DNA of 64,000 nt from the NCBI GenBank assembly GCA_002778705.1, contig PFAM01000023.1, positions 1-64,000 on the forward strand, read 5' to 3'. The DNA is from Candidatus Falkowbacteria bacterium CG10_big_fil_rev_8_21_14_0_10_37_14. Lineage in GTDB: Bacteria; Patescibacteriota; Patescibacteriia; Patescibacteriales; Patescibacteriaceae. The notes beneath the pieces were generated by a model. It did not search any database. It worked only from the letters and a program-made list of their open reading frames with translations, and had not been told where the DNA came from. The translations under genes and the position numbers were made by a program. This document shows positions 56,492 to 64,000 of this stretch, piece after piece; the first letter of the stretch is position 1, and every line of letters starts with the position of its first letter.

Positions 56492-56833
56492 ATGCTAACA
56501 CAAGGAGGAAAAAAAAGCCTTACTAAATCTAAGACTAAAAAATCGTCAGTTGCTCCGGCAATAGTCAAGCGATCTGCCGTCTCAGTTAAAACGCCAAGTT
56601 ACTTAAGCACGTCTGTTGCTAAAAATCCAACCAAGCCTGTGATTGGTCGGCAGCTTTCTAAACCGACCACTAGACTAGCAGCTTTACATCGGGATTTTAT
56701 TTCTGATGAAAAAAATGATTTTCGTTATAGTTTAGGTCATGTGCTTGCTAGCTCATTTTCTGGTTTTGTTGGCGGCATTGTAGTTTCTTCATTGATTTGG
56801 GTCCTTATCGTCAATGTTTTATTTTTGGACTAA
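56492..56833 (+). CDS. small protein with basic tail and C-terminal TM
   Basis: Unrecognised, 113 residues. The first 65 residues are basic and low complexity (Lys, Ser, Thr), then a charged loop and a single membrane helix near residues 88-110. It overlaps the next gene by 20 nt, so translation is coupled. The Lys-rich N-terminus may bind nucleic acid, but nothing proves it. Confidence 0.62.
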   Translation: MLTQGGKKSLTKSKTKKSSVAPAIVKRSAVSVKTPSYLSTSVAKNPTKPVIGRQLSKPTTRLAALHRDFISDEKNDFRYSLGHVLASSFSGFVGGIVVSSLIWVLIVNVLFLD

Positions 56834-57191
56834 AGTTAAACGCCATATTAAAAGACAGCGACCAAAAGTTGTACCTGCTGATTTACATCGGGTGCGGGTT
56901 TTGATTTTAAACAGAGTGGAATTTTTTAATAAGCAATTAAATTTTAAAATTGGAAGAATTAGTATTCGTAATCAAAGAACGCGTTGGGGTAGCTGTTCTA
57001 GTAAAGGCAATCTTAATTTTAATAGTCACTTAATTAATTTGCCTTTAGAATTATTAGATTATGTTGTCGTTCATGAGCTCTGTCATTTAAAACAACTCAA
57101 CCATAGTCAAGATTTTTGGTTATTAGTTGAGCAAGTTTTACCAAATTTTAGGCAATTAAGAAAACAACTTAAAACCTATCATATTCAATAG
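56814..57191 (+). CDS. YgjP-like metallopeptidase (SprT/DUF45)
   Basis: 125 residues. The zinc site VVHELCHLKQLNHSQDFW gives HELCH near residue 85 (HExxH) and the downstream His, with the preceding strand RISIRNQRTRWGSCSSKGNL. It is the compact YgjP form of the SprT family (DUF45). A DNA-protein crosslink or protein-cleaving role is suspected for the family. It overlaps the preceding gene by 20 nt. Confidence 0.9.
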   Translation: MFYFWTKVKRHIKRQRPKVVPADLHRVRVLILNRVEFFNKQLNFKIGRISIRNQRTRWGSCSSKGNLNFNSHLINLPLELLDYVVVHELCHLKQLNHSQDFWLLVEQVLPNFRQLRKQLKTYHIQ

Positions 57192-57310
57192 TTTTATTTT
57201 TAAATAAATCTGCCAATAGGCAGTTTTTGTTTAAAATAAAGCAAAATTAAGTATTTTGCTGTCTGTATTTAGCCGATAGTCTGTTTTCTGGACCCTTTGG
57301 TATAGGATAA

Positions 57311-57339
57311 TTGACAAAAATGCTAATTTATGCTAGTAT
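57311..57339 (+). promoter_or_regulatory. consensus promoter TTGACA-17-TAGTAT with TG extension
   Basis: TTGACA at 57311-57316, TGC then TAGTAT at 57334-57339, spacer 17. The Wzz-like gene begins at 57375. Confidence 0.72.
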
Positions 57340-57374
57340 GAAGAATACTAAAATTGTATTTTATTTTAAGCTAT

Positions 57375-58157
57375 ATGGATTTACAAAACTTTTTAAATCT
57401 TTACCGTTCTCGTCAGCGGTTTATTTGGACCGTAGTGTTAACTGTCATGTTGATTACTACCGCTTTAAGTTTGGTGCAATCTCTAAAATATCGTTCAACT
57501 TTGCGTTTGTTAGTTGTCCAAGATAGTTCTACTACTACCGATACTTATGCTGTAATGCGTTCTACTGAATATCTTAGTAAAATTTTAGCTAAAGTCAGTT
57601 ACTCTACTAGTTTTGCTGACCGAGTTTTAACCGATAATCCTAATATTGATCGTGCTTATTTTGGTAACACAAGCCAGCAACTATCTAAGCGTTGGCAAAG
57701 CTCTTTGGTAGTCATGGCCATCAATGAAACCGGTATTATTGAAATTAATGGTTTTCATCCTAATCGCGATCAAGCTGAAAAAATTGCTCGTGGTGTTGGC
57801 GCTCGTTTAATTTCTGCTAACACTGATTACCATGGCTTAGGTACTGCGGTAAAAATTAAATTATTAGATGACCCTATTACCTCCAATTATCCAGTCCGTC
57901 CTAATTTACTAGTTAATTTATTTTTAGCTCTAGTTGTTGGTTTAATCTCTTCTTTCGCTTGGATTTATTTGCGTCGAACAGCAGAGTTTGAACAAGAAAC
58001 CTATGTTAACTATAACCATAATTCTGATTTATCTCAGCCGAATATGGAAGATAAGCCGTCTATAAGCGAATCTTTTCAGCCTGAAGCTGACGAATTATTG
58101 CCTTGGACTGAAAACTTTGAGCCTGAGGCAAGAATTCAAGATTTATTACGACAATAA
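57375..58157 (+). CDS. Wzz-like polysaccharide chain-length protein
   Basis: About 260 residues. I use the ATG at 57375 (MDLQNFLNLYRSR). N-terminal membrane helix (about 18-36), an extracytoplasmic domain of about 140 residues, and a second membrane helix (about 178-200) followed by a cytosolic acidic tail. This is the layout of Wzz/YveK-type co-polymerases that set chain length of surface polysaccharides. No BY-kinase domain is attached. It begins the polysaccharide locus; the next two genes (58276 and 59201) interrupt it before the Wzy-like gene. Confidence 0.78.
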   Translation: MDLQNFLNLYRSRQRFIWTVVLTVMLITTALSLVQSLKYRSTLRLLVVQDSSTTTDTYAVMRSTEYLSKILAKVSYSTSFADRVLTDNPNIDRAYFGNTSQQLSKRWQSSLVVMAINETGIIEINGFHPNRDQAEKIARGVGARLISANTDYHGLGTAVKIKLLDDPITSNYPVRPNLLVNLFLALVVGLISSFAWIYLRRTAEFEQETYVNYNHNSDLSQPNMEDKPSISESFQPEADELLPWTENFEPEARIQDLLRQ

Positions 58158-58169
58158 GATAGTTTTGTC

Positions 58170-58212
58170 GTTCCCGTTTAGCTCGGTCTTGACTTAGTTA
58201 AACGGGGGCGAT
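58170..58212 (+). other. strong stem-loop between Wzz-like gene and secreted-protein gene
   Basis: TCG..CCCGTTTA pairs with TAAACGGG..CGA around an 18-nt loop. It lacks a long T-run, so it may be a processing site or a weak terminator. Confidence 0.5.
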
Positions 58213-58275
58213 AAGCTTACCAATTAAACAGACCTTTGAAAATTAAATAAATTATACACAATTTAGGAGGTTGTC

Positions 58276-59199
58276 GTGAAAACAATCTATGTGCTTTTAG
58301 TATTATTACTGCTGTGGTCGACAACCGGTTGGTCACAGATTAAACTCACCAGTGATCCTCAAGTTGAGGAGGATCTTATGATTATGCCAGAGTCTTGGTT
58401 CATTGAATTAAATTATCACAACGTGTTTGATGATAATTTTTCCAGTGATGCTATTACTGGCGATGCTGGTTGGTATATTATTACCAATCAAGATGCGAGT
58501 TGGCCTGGGATTTGGGACGATGCTCTTTTGGACATTGGCCCAATTGTCGGGTTAAAGATGAACTCAGGAATTGAAAGTGACCAAAAGTATTCTGAAAATA
58601 TTATACTTTGGACAATTGGAACTTCTCTGAGATTAAGGTATTCGTTAAGTCAGTTAACTTTGAATTTACAGGGCGGTCAGTTGATCGGCAAGTTTAATCA
58701 TTTAACAGGTTTTGAACGAGTACGAAAAGACGCTGTATGGTCGGCTGAAATCATTTACGAATCAAATGCTGGTAGGTTACAAGGACAGTTTTGGTTGACT
58801 GCTTGGCAAATGCGTTTAATAGGTTCGACACCTTGGTCGCCGCAAGTTCCTTTGGACTGGGGTTTTAACGAATTAACTCACAATGTGGGTGAAGGTGCTA
58901 CTAATACTTATTCAGTGCATGCTTCGGCTAGCTTAGACATTTTTGATATACCAATGTCTGATATTATATTATTGCCAATATCCATTAAGGGTAGTGGCGG
59001 AAAGTATAACGAAAATATCAAATATTTTGGCTTAGGTTTTGGCTTAGGAGTTTTAGTTAATAATCGTCCAGCTGTCGGGCTTTACTTAGAAAAGTTGTGG
59101 GGTTGGGATAACTCTAAGTTTGATAATTGGAATTTAAATTTTAAGTTTCATTTATCATTTTTCGAAACAATTTGGTGGAATACCACAGGAGGATACTAG
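58276..59199 (+). CDS. secreted beta-rich protein, unknown
   Basis: 307 residues from a GTG, chosen because AGGAGG lies 7 nt before it. Signal peptide (VKTIYVLLVLLLLWSTTGWS) followed by a mature part of alternating, aromatic-rich strands (QGQFWLTAWQMRLIGSTPW; NENIKYFGLGFGLGVLVNN) that could be a beta-barrel or extracellular beta-sandwich. Patescibacteria lack an outer membrane as far as is known, so a classical porin is unexpected. It precedes a lipoprotein gene by 1 nt. I do not recognise a family. Confidence 0.65.
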   Translation: MKTIYVLLVLLLLWSTTGWSQIKLTSDPQVEEDLMIMPESWFIELNYHNVFDDNFSSDAITGDAGWYIITNQDASWPGIWDDALLDIGPIVGLKMNSGIESDQKYSENIILWTIGTSLRLRYSLSQLTLNLQGGQLIGKFNHLTGFERVRKDAVWSAEIIYESNAGRLQGQFWLTAWQMRLIGSTPWSPQVPLDWGFNELTHNVGEGATNTYSVHASASLDIFDIPMSDIILLPISIKGSGGKYNENIKYFGLGFGLGVLVNNRPAVGLYLEKLWGWDNSKFDNWNLNFKFHLSFFETIWWNTTGGY

Positions 59200-59200
59200 G

Positions 59201-60328
59201 ATGAAAAGAATTATAATTGTTTTACTTGGGGCTGGTTTATTAATCATAGCAGCCTCTTGCGGTTCCGCTAATAACGGAATTAGTGCCAGTAAAAAGAAAA
59301 ACGGCACGACTGATGTTAACGGCTTAATAAAAAACATCGCCGGTTACAATCCAAACTTAAATGTGTTTGGAACAGAAAAGCTCTACACAGGTGGTTTACC
59401 ACCAAACGCTAAACTTGTTATTATTAAACCTGTTAGGGGTGTTTATAACATTAAAGACTCTGGAATCAGGTATGTCTTTCAGCTTAAGGATACACTTTTT
59501 AACAAAAAAAGTTATCTCTGGGTGCTCGAAGTAACTAATGACTCTCGAATCGGCACTCCAATTGTGATGGACGGTGACGCTCCAAAAAGTGCTTCAAGCA
59601 CAAGTACTTTAGGTATGAAAACCTTTGATATCTATGGCTCTACCATTAAAGCTGTAAATATTGATGATGGTAAAACTGTTATGGTTAAACCACACAGGTT
59701 ATCATTTATGCTTTCTGCTGATCAAGCAGAGAACTTAGTCTTGTATAGCTACAACGGCCAAGATATGCTAATCAGGCCTCTGACTCAAGAGTCTCAAGTT
59801 GGCAGCAATTTTAAAGTTAAGGCCGTTACCATTGATTTAAGCTTTGGTAATCGTTTTACCTTTATGACGGCCGATGGGAAATTTCCTAATGTCAGTCCTC
59901 AGTTAGTTAGTCAAGGTCATCCTAAGCTAGATGGCATAGTTTTAGTTAAAAATGATCTTGGTAATGAACCATTTTACTTGTTTGAAGTAATTAGTACTGA
60001 GTCAACAACCCTCCAAACTAAAGGTGGTAGTTGTCAAATAAATGGTGATTGTAGTGGTTACTATGGATTAGAATTACCTCCAGCTAGACAAGCACTGGAT
60101 GCTAATTATCCTGATGGATACATTAGATTAGATGTTTGTGATGTCTATAAATCAGACAAGAGTTTATTTTTAAGGCTTTTATCTAGTGGAGCCATTGGCT
60201 TTGATAGATCTAGCGGTGCCAACCAATCAACAGTTAGAATTAGATGGCAAGATTTAAAATTTCTTAGTCCAAGGCTTTGGTTTAAATATAAAAACAAGAT
60301 TATTTATCCAAAAACAAAGATACAATAA
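59201..60328 (+). CDS. lipoprotein of unknown function
   Basis: 375 residues. The signal MKRIIIVLLGAGLLIIAASC ends in a lipobox IAASC, so it is lipidated at the Cys near residue 20. The mature part is beta-rich and has one Cys pair region (CQINGDC). A strong GGAGG Shine-Dalgarno sequence lies about 7 nt before the ATG. It forms a two-gene unit with the secreted protein at 58276 (1 nt gap). No domain recognised. Confidence 0.68.
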   Translation: MKRIIIVLLGAGLLIIAASCGSANNGISASKKKNGTTDVNGLIKNIAGYNPNLNVFGTEKLYTGGLPPNAKLVIIKPVRGVYNIKDSGIRYVFQLKDTLFNKKSYLWVLEVTNDSRIGTPIVMDGDAPKSASSTSTLGMKTFDIYGSTIKAVNIDDGKTVMVKPHRLSFMLSADQAENLVLYSYNGQDMLIRPLTQESQVGSNFKVKAVTIDLSFGNRFTFMTADGKFPNVSPQLVSQGHPKLDGIVLVKNDLGNEPFYLFEVISTESTTLQTKGGSCQINGDCSGYYGLELPPARQALDANYPDGYIRLDVCDVYKSDKSLFLRLLSSGAIGFDRSSGANQSTVRIRWQDLKFLSPRLWFKYKNKIIYPKTKIQ

Positions 60329-60427
60329 GCGTCTAAATTAAGTCTTGATCAACTAAAAAATAAGTTATTTGTCAAAATATAATATTTTAGGCAAACACTA
60401 GAATAAGTAATTTATTACAAAAATATC

Positions 60428-60459
60428 AAACAGGTTATTGAAAAATAGCCTGTTTTTTC
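60428..60459 (+). terminator. intrinsic terminator
   Basis: AAACAGGTTATT (60428-60439) pairs with AATAGCCTGTTT (60444-60455), followed by a T-run. A second small hairpin CCTTAA/TTAAGG follows near 60468-60495. Confidence 0.82.
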
Positions 60460-60540
60460 TTTTTTACCTTAAGTGCTCCTGTAGTCCTTTAAGGCAATTA
60501 GTAACATTTATACAGTAATAATTTAATATAACATCTTGCT

Positions 60541-60569
60541 TTGCTAAAAATCATAGTTATTGTTATACT
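60541..60569 (+). promoter_or_regulatory. promoter TTGCTA-17-TATACT with TG extension
   Basis: TTGCTA at 60541-60546, TGT then TATACT at 60564-60569, spacer 17. The ATG at 60576 lies 7 nt after the -10 box, a likely leaderless mRNA. Confidence 0.65.
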
Positions 60570-60575
60570 ATAGCT

Positions 60576-61997
60576 ATGAAAAGTCATTTAATTTGGTCTC
60601 CAAGAATTACAGCTCTAAGCTTGTTGTTTTTAGTTAACGGTGGTTTTTTATTGTCTGTAATTTTTTTTGGTTTTAATTTTGCGCTTTATTTAATAACAGC
60701 TTTAATTAGCCTGTCTTTGGCTTTATGGCAACCAGGCGGTGCTCTTTTAGCTATTATTTCTTTAACAATTGTTTTTGCTAAAGTTTATACTCTTCAGCCG
60801 GTAGTTTTAGGTCAAGCAGAATATAAGTTTTTTTTGCTGGATGTCTTAATGATTGGCACTTATTTAGGTGTGGTGTTCAGAAGATTTTTAGGTCAGTCAA
60901 AGTGGCGCTGGCGTTCTATGGATTGGCTATTAATTTCCTGGTTTGCTTTAACTGCTATTTATGGTTGGCTGAGTTGGACAATTTGGTATGGTCAAGAAAA
61001 TCTTATTATTAGTTCTCTTAAGAATTACGGGTTTTATCCTCTGTTATATTTTGCCACACTTTATTTAATAAACACCAAAACCAAACTAAAAGAATTAGCG
61101 GTCACAGCTGGTGCTTCAGTTGTCTTAACTATCGGTTTTTTAATCTACGGCCTTGCCGCTGGCCAAGGTTGGGGCACTGAAATAACACCTTTAACCACTG
61201 AAGGTAGCCGTTTATTAGATTTTGATCACGCTTTTTATATGTCCTTAGCTGTTATCGGTGCTGTTGCGTATATTTTATACGGCCTTAAAAATAAATGGCG
61301 TAATTTCTGGATTTTGGTTATTCCGGTTCTAGCTTTTGGCATCACCGCTTCATTAATGCGTCATCTTTGGATTGCTGGTGGCTTCGCGACCCTATTTTTT
61401 ATTTGGCTAGTTGTTAAAGATCGTAGTGCACAATTAAAACGCTTGCTTCTGGTTTATACGGTCAGCGGAGCTATTATGACGTTAGCTATTTTTTTAGTAA
61501 CAGGGGTTTTGCCTAATTCTGCCTTAAGCCAAAGATTTAGTGAAGCTAGAAACTCTTTATCTGCTCGTGCTTTCTCTTTGTCCAGCTCTGATACCAGTGT
61601 TTCTTGGCGTAGCTCTGTTTGGCAAAGCGTTTGGCGTGATTATCAAGAACAGCCAGTTTTAGGTTTAGGTTTTGGACAAAAGGTTTTTATAGATATGCCT
61701 GATTACTTAGACTATGTAGAGTTGCGTAATGTTCACAATTCTTTCTTAGCCGTCTTTATGCAGATGGGGATTTTGTCATTCTTAGTGTTAATGGCTTTTG
61801 GTTGGAAATTATGGTCAAGTTTAATTCGAGAAGCTAAAGGTGGGCTAAGGCCTTGGAATATTGCCATGGCTACTATGCTGTTATTTTGTGCCGTCGCTTT
61901 TTTGTTCCAGCCCTATCTTGAAGCTAATTTTTTTAATGTAATTTTTTGGGTCTTAACCGGCGTTAGCCGTCGTCTTTATGAAGGTTTTACTAGTTAA
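60576..61997 (+). CDS. O-antigen ligase/Wzy-family polymerase
   Basis: 473 residues with about twelve membrane helices. The long extracytoplasmic loop near residues 320-395 contains VSWRSSVWQSVWRDYQEQPV, GLGFGQKVF and NVHNSFLAVFMQ, in which NVHNSFL is typical of the Wzy_C family. The enzyme polymerises or transfers polysaccharide repeat units on an undecaprenyl carrier. It overlaps the next gene by 20 nt and is consistent with the Wzz-like gene upstream. Confidence 0.88.
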   Translation: MKSHLIWSPRITALSLLFLVNGGFLLSVIFFGFNFALYLITALISLSLALWQPGGALLAIISLTIVFAKVYTLQPVVLGQAEYKFFLLDVLMIGTYLGVVFRRFLGQSKWRWRSMDWLLISWFALTAIYGWLSWTIWYGQENLIISSLKNYGFYPLLYFATLYLINTKTKLKELAVTAGASVVLTIGFLIYGLAAGQGWGTEITPLTTEGSRLLDFDHAFYMSLAVIGAVAYILYGLKNKWRNFWILVIPVLAFGITASLMRHLWIAGGFATLFFIWLVVKDRSAQLKRLLLVYTVSGAIMTLAIFLVTGVLPNSALSQRFSEARNSLSARAFSLSSSDTSVSWRSSVWQSVWRDYQEQPVLGLGFGQKVFIDMPDYLDYVELRNVHNSFLAVFMQMGILSFLVLMAFGWKLWSSLIREAKGGLRPWNIAMATMLLFCAVAFLFQPYLEANFFNVIFWVLTGVSRRLYEGFTS

Positions 61998-63216
61998 TAA
62001 ATTTAATTTTGTTAAGGGCGGAGCAGACAAATACTTTTTAGATTTGGCTGGCTGGTTAAGTGCCGAGCCAAACATAGAAGTAGCTAAGTTTTGTATGCGT
62101 CACCCAGACAATTTTCCTGATAAATACAGCAAATACTTTGTTAGTCAAGTAAATTATTCTAAAATAAGTTTTCATGAAAAACTGCGTTCGGCAATGCGTT
62201 TGCTTTGGAGCACAGAGGCTGCTCGCCAGTTTGAAAAATTACTAAAAGATTTTAAGCCAGATGTAATTCATATTCACAATATCTATCACCAAATTTCGCC
62301 ATCTATTCTGCCAATAGCTAAAGCTCATGGCATTCCGGTGGTGATGCATATTCATGATTACAAGCTAGTTTGTCCTAATTATAAAATGTTTACAAATGGT
62401 CAAATAGACGAAAGTTGTAAATCAAAAAATTATTGGCGTTGTGTGGTCAATCGTTGTGTTAAAAATTCATTTCTTAAAAGTGCTCTAGTGGCTCTTGAAA
62501 TGTCTTTGCACCACAGCTGGCTCAAAGTTTATGAAAAAAATATCGATTTATATTTATCGCCATCTAAGTTTGTTAAAGAAAAGTTAGGGGAGTGGGGCTG
62601 GCCCAAAGAGCAAATTAAAGTTGTTCCACACTGCATCGAAGCCTATAAATACAAACCATCATACACTTTGGGTGATTACTTTTTATTTTTTGGCCGACTT
62701 GATACTGAAAAAGGCGTCGATTTATTATTAAAAGCTTTCAAGCAAGCCAAACAACAAAAACTTAAACTTAAAATTGTTGGCTCTGGTCCAGAACGTAAAA
62801 ATTTAACCAATCTAGTTAAGGAGTTGTCTTTGCAAAATCGGGTAGAGTTTATTGGCCCAAAGCACAGCGACGAATTAAATAAAATTATTCGTGGCGCCTA
62901 TACTGTGGTAGTTCCCTCACGTTGGTACGAGGTCTTTGGTTTAGTTAATTTAGAAGCCGCCGTTTTAGGTAAATTAGTAATCGCTGCGGATATCGGCGGT
63001 ATTCCTGAAGTGATTAGCAATGGCCACTCTGGTTTGTTGTTTAAAGCTAATTCGGTTGACGATTTGGCGACTAAACTAGACTGGTGTGCACATAATCCGG
63101 GGCAGGTAGAAGATTTTGCTCGCGAGGCCAGGCGTTATGTGGAAACTAATTTTAGCCAATCCAAGCACATCGCTAAAATCCTGGCTATTTATAAAGATTT
63201 GGTGGATAAAAAATAA
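61978..63216 (+). CDS. glycosyltransferase family 4
   Basis: 412 residues. The N-terminal FNFVKGGADKYFLDLAGWLS shows the KGGA glycine loop, then HIHNIYHQISPSIL, VMHIHDYKLVCPNYKMF with a Cys-containing insert (CKSKNYWRCVVNRC), FLFFGRLDTEKGVDLLLKAF, and SRWYEVFGLVNLEAAVLG with the GT4 EX7E-like motif. It transfers a sugar to the surface glycan made with the Wzy-like protein. Start at 61978, overlapping the polymerase by 20 nt. Confidence 0.93.
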   Translation: MKVLLVNKFNFVKGGADKYFLDLAGWLSAEPNIEVAKFCMRHPDNFPDKYSKYFVSQVNYSKISFHEKLRSAMRLLWSTEAARQFEKLLKDFKPDVIHIHNIYHQISPSILPIAKAHGIPVVMHIHDYKLVCPNYKMFTNGQIDESCKSKNYWRCVVNRCVKNSFLKSALVALEMSLHHSWLKVYEKNIDLYLSPSKFVKEKLGEWGWPKEQIKVVPHCIEAYKYKPSYTLGDYFLFFGRLDTEKGVDLLLKAFKQAKQQKLKLKIVGSGPERKNLTNLVKELSLQNRVEFIGPKHSDELNKIIRGAYTVVVPSRWYEVFGLVNLEAAVLGKLVIAADIGGIPEVISNGHSGLLFKANSVDDLATKLDWCAHNPGQVEDFAREARRYVETNFSQSKHIAKILAIYKDLVDKK

Positions 63217-63232
63217 AAAAAATGTTAAACTG

Positions 63233-64000
63233 ATGTATATACGCAAAGCCTTTACTTTAATAGAGTTATTAGTCGTCATCGTCATCATCGGCGTCTTGGC
63301 TACTTTAGCGATAGTGGCTTTGTCTTCGGCTCGTGGTAAAGCACGTGATGTCAGACGGCTTTCTGATCTTAAACAAATTTCTACGGCCTTGGAATTATAT
63401 ATGGCTGATGAGAATGTATATCCCATGCTCATTACTCCGGGTCAGCCAATGGTCGGTTTAACTTCCGGTAAGACTTACATGAGCAAAGTACCGACCAACC
63501 CTGGTGGTTCTTCTAATGTGCAAGCTAATAATCCTTATAGTTATTTTAGTAATGGCTCCAAATATACCTTAAGAACTTATACTGAAAATGGCGTTAATGA
63601 TTTGCCGGCCGGTGGTAAAATTGTCGCCAGTAGTGTCGGAGTCAAAATGGCGGAAAATACTGACAGTATAATTTGGGACACTGATTTAACATTTGGTGGA
63701 ACTTTAGTCGGTCATTACGCACTTGATGGCAATACAGGCACTAGAGATTTAGCAGGTAACAGTACTGTATCAGCTATCACGGCCAGCGGAGGTGTTTCTA
63801 CTACAACTGGTAGATTTGGAGAAGCTGAAGGCGCTTACAGTTTTAATGGAACCACGGGTTATGTATATTCAGTAAATCCCAGTGAAATTAATTTAACTAA
63901 CATAACAGCCAGCGTTTGGTTTTATCCCTATACCATGCAAGAAGATTTTGCTGGTTTATTTTTTGCTTTAAGTGGTCATAGCTCAAGAAATAGAGTACTG
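63233..64000 (+). CDS. pilin-like protein with LamG domain, 3' partial
   Basis: The frame begins at the ATG 63233 (MYIRKAFTLIELLVVIVIIG) and runs off the right edge with no stop. The N-terminus is a class III pilin signal with the prepilin peptidase site before F and the usual hydrophobic helix. A pseudopilin-like globular region follows (RLSDLKQISTALELYMADEN), then from about residue 150 a LamG/concanavalin-like fold (GHYALDGNTGTRD; SVWFYPYTMQED). A LamG remnant with the same family signature lies at 9336-9470. It may bind sugars or host surfaces. Confidence 0.85.
   Translation, partial: MYIRKAFTLIELLVVIVIIGVLATLAIVALSSARGKARDVRRLSDLKQISTALELYMADENVYPMLITPGQPMVGLTSGKTYMSKVPTNPGGSSNVQANNPYSYFSNGSKYTLRTYTENGVNDLPAGGKIVASSVGVKMAENTDSIIWDTDLTFGGTLVGHYALDGNTGTRDLAGNSTVSAITASGGVSTTTGRFGEAEGAYSFNGTTGYVYSVNPSEINLTNITASVWFYPYTMQEDFAGLFFALSGHSSRNRVL

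Noticed and set aside
58276-59199. Outer-membrane porin
   Set aside because: Sequence pattern is suggestive but Patescibacteria are not known to have an outer membrane, so I keep it as unknown secreted protein.

Overview
This window looks like a chromosomal segment of a Patescibacteria (CPR) bacterium. The evidence is an AT-rich sequence, small operons, a VirD4-like ATPase next to small hypothetical membrane proteins, two VirB2/T4SS-pilin-like proteins, several class III pilin-like signals, a minimal mur cluster and D-lactate fermentation. TGA is used as a normal stop (for example at the end of the gene at 39554-40606), so this is not a code-25 lineage. I cannot assign a class.

Layout. 1-2540: a truncated DedA-PAP2-LssY membrane protein, then a scar of a decayed serine-recombinase element against tRNA-Ser. 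2600-9520: a membrane protein, tRNA-Arg, recG, small zinc-finger and membrane proteins, a T4SS-pilin-like pair, then a tRNA-Lys/tRNA-Thr region holding two tRNA-Lys pseudogenes with 16-nt palindromes, and a LamG gene remnant. 9520-18130: cysS, dus, corA and a VirD4-like ATPase operon. 18126-27435: a degenerate GspE/PilB-like protein, then mraY-ftsW-murG, an antisense membrane gene, murC-murB and dnaX. 27446-32760: an integrative element at the 3' end of tRNA-Gln, carrying a large serine recombinase and a cargo of DNA adenine methyltransferase, PD-(D/E)XK-like endonuclease, SDH-type serine protease and a small unknown protein. 32886-36765: a metalloid/metal operon (ArsR, thioredoxin-like, ArsP-type permease, ArsF-like, ArsG-like, CDF transporter) with a recognisable operator. 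36880-36990: a candidate structured RNA. 37099-44880: M23 peptidase, glycosyltransferases, membrane proteins, TspO, a repeat-containing secreted protein and an AAA ATPase. 44938-52997: cold-shock protein, D-2-hydroxyacid dehydrogenase, HEAT-like protein, MscL with a zinc ribbon, RecB-like nuclease, PIF1-like helicase, SIMPL protein. 53210-64000: ECF sigma factor with an overlapping Cys-rich membrane protein, a pilin-like glycine-rich protein, a YgjP-like peptidase, and an exopolysaccharide locus (Wzz-like, Wzy-like, GT4) interrupted by a secreted beta-rich protein and a lipoprotein, ending in a pilin-LamG protein cut by the window edge.

How it fits together. The core genes make peptidoglycan and handle tRNA and replication. 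The accessory genes build and modify the surface (pilin-like proteins, LamG and glycine-rich adhesins, polysaccharide) or protect the cell (restriction-modification cargo, metalloid export, mechanosensitive channel). Transcription signals are unusually readable. Several promoters are TTGACA-17-TATAAT-like with a TGn extension, and at least four genes start 7 to 9 nt after the -10 box, which suggests leaderless mRNAs. A different set of genes has strong Shine-Dalgarno sequences.

The best candidates for something new are the palindrome-invaded tRNA-Lys copies, the structured RNA at 36879-36988, the protease-containing defence-like cargo with its inverted-repeat-rich control region, and the sigma factor with a Cys-rich membrane partner. 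All assignments come from reading motifs; no database search was run.
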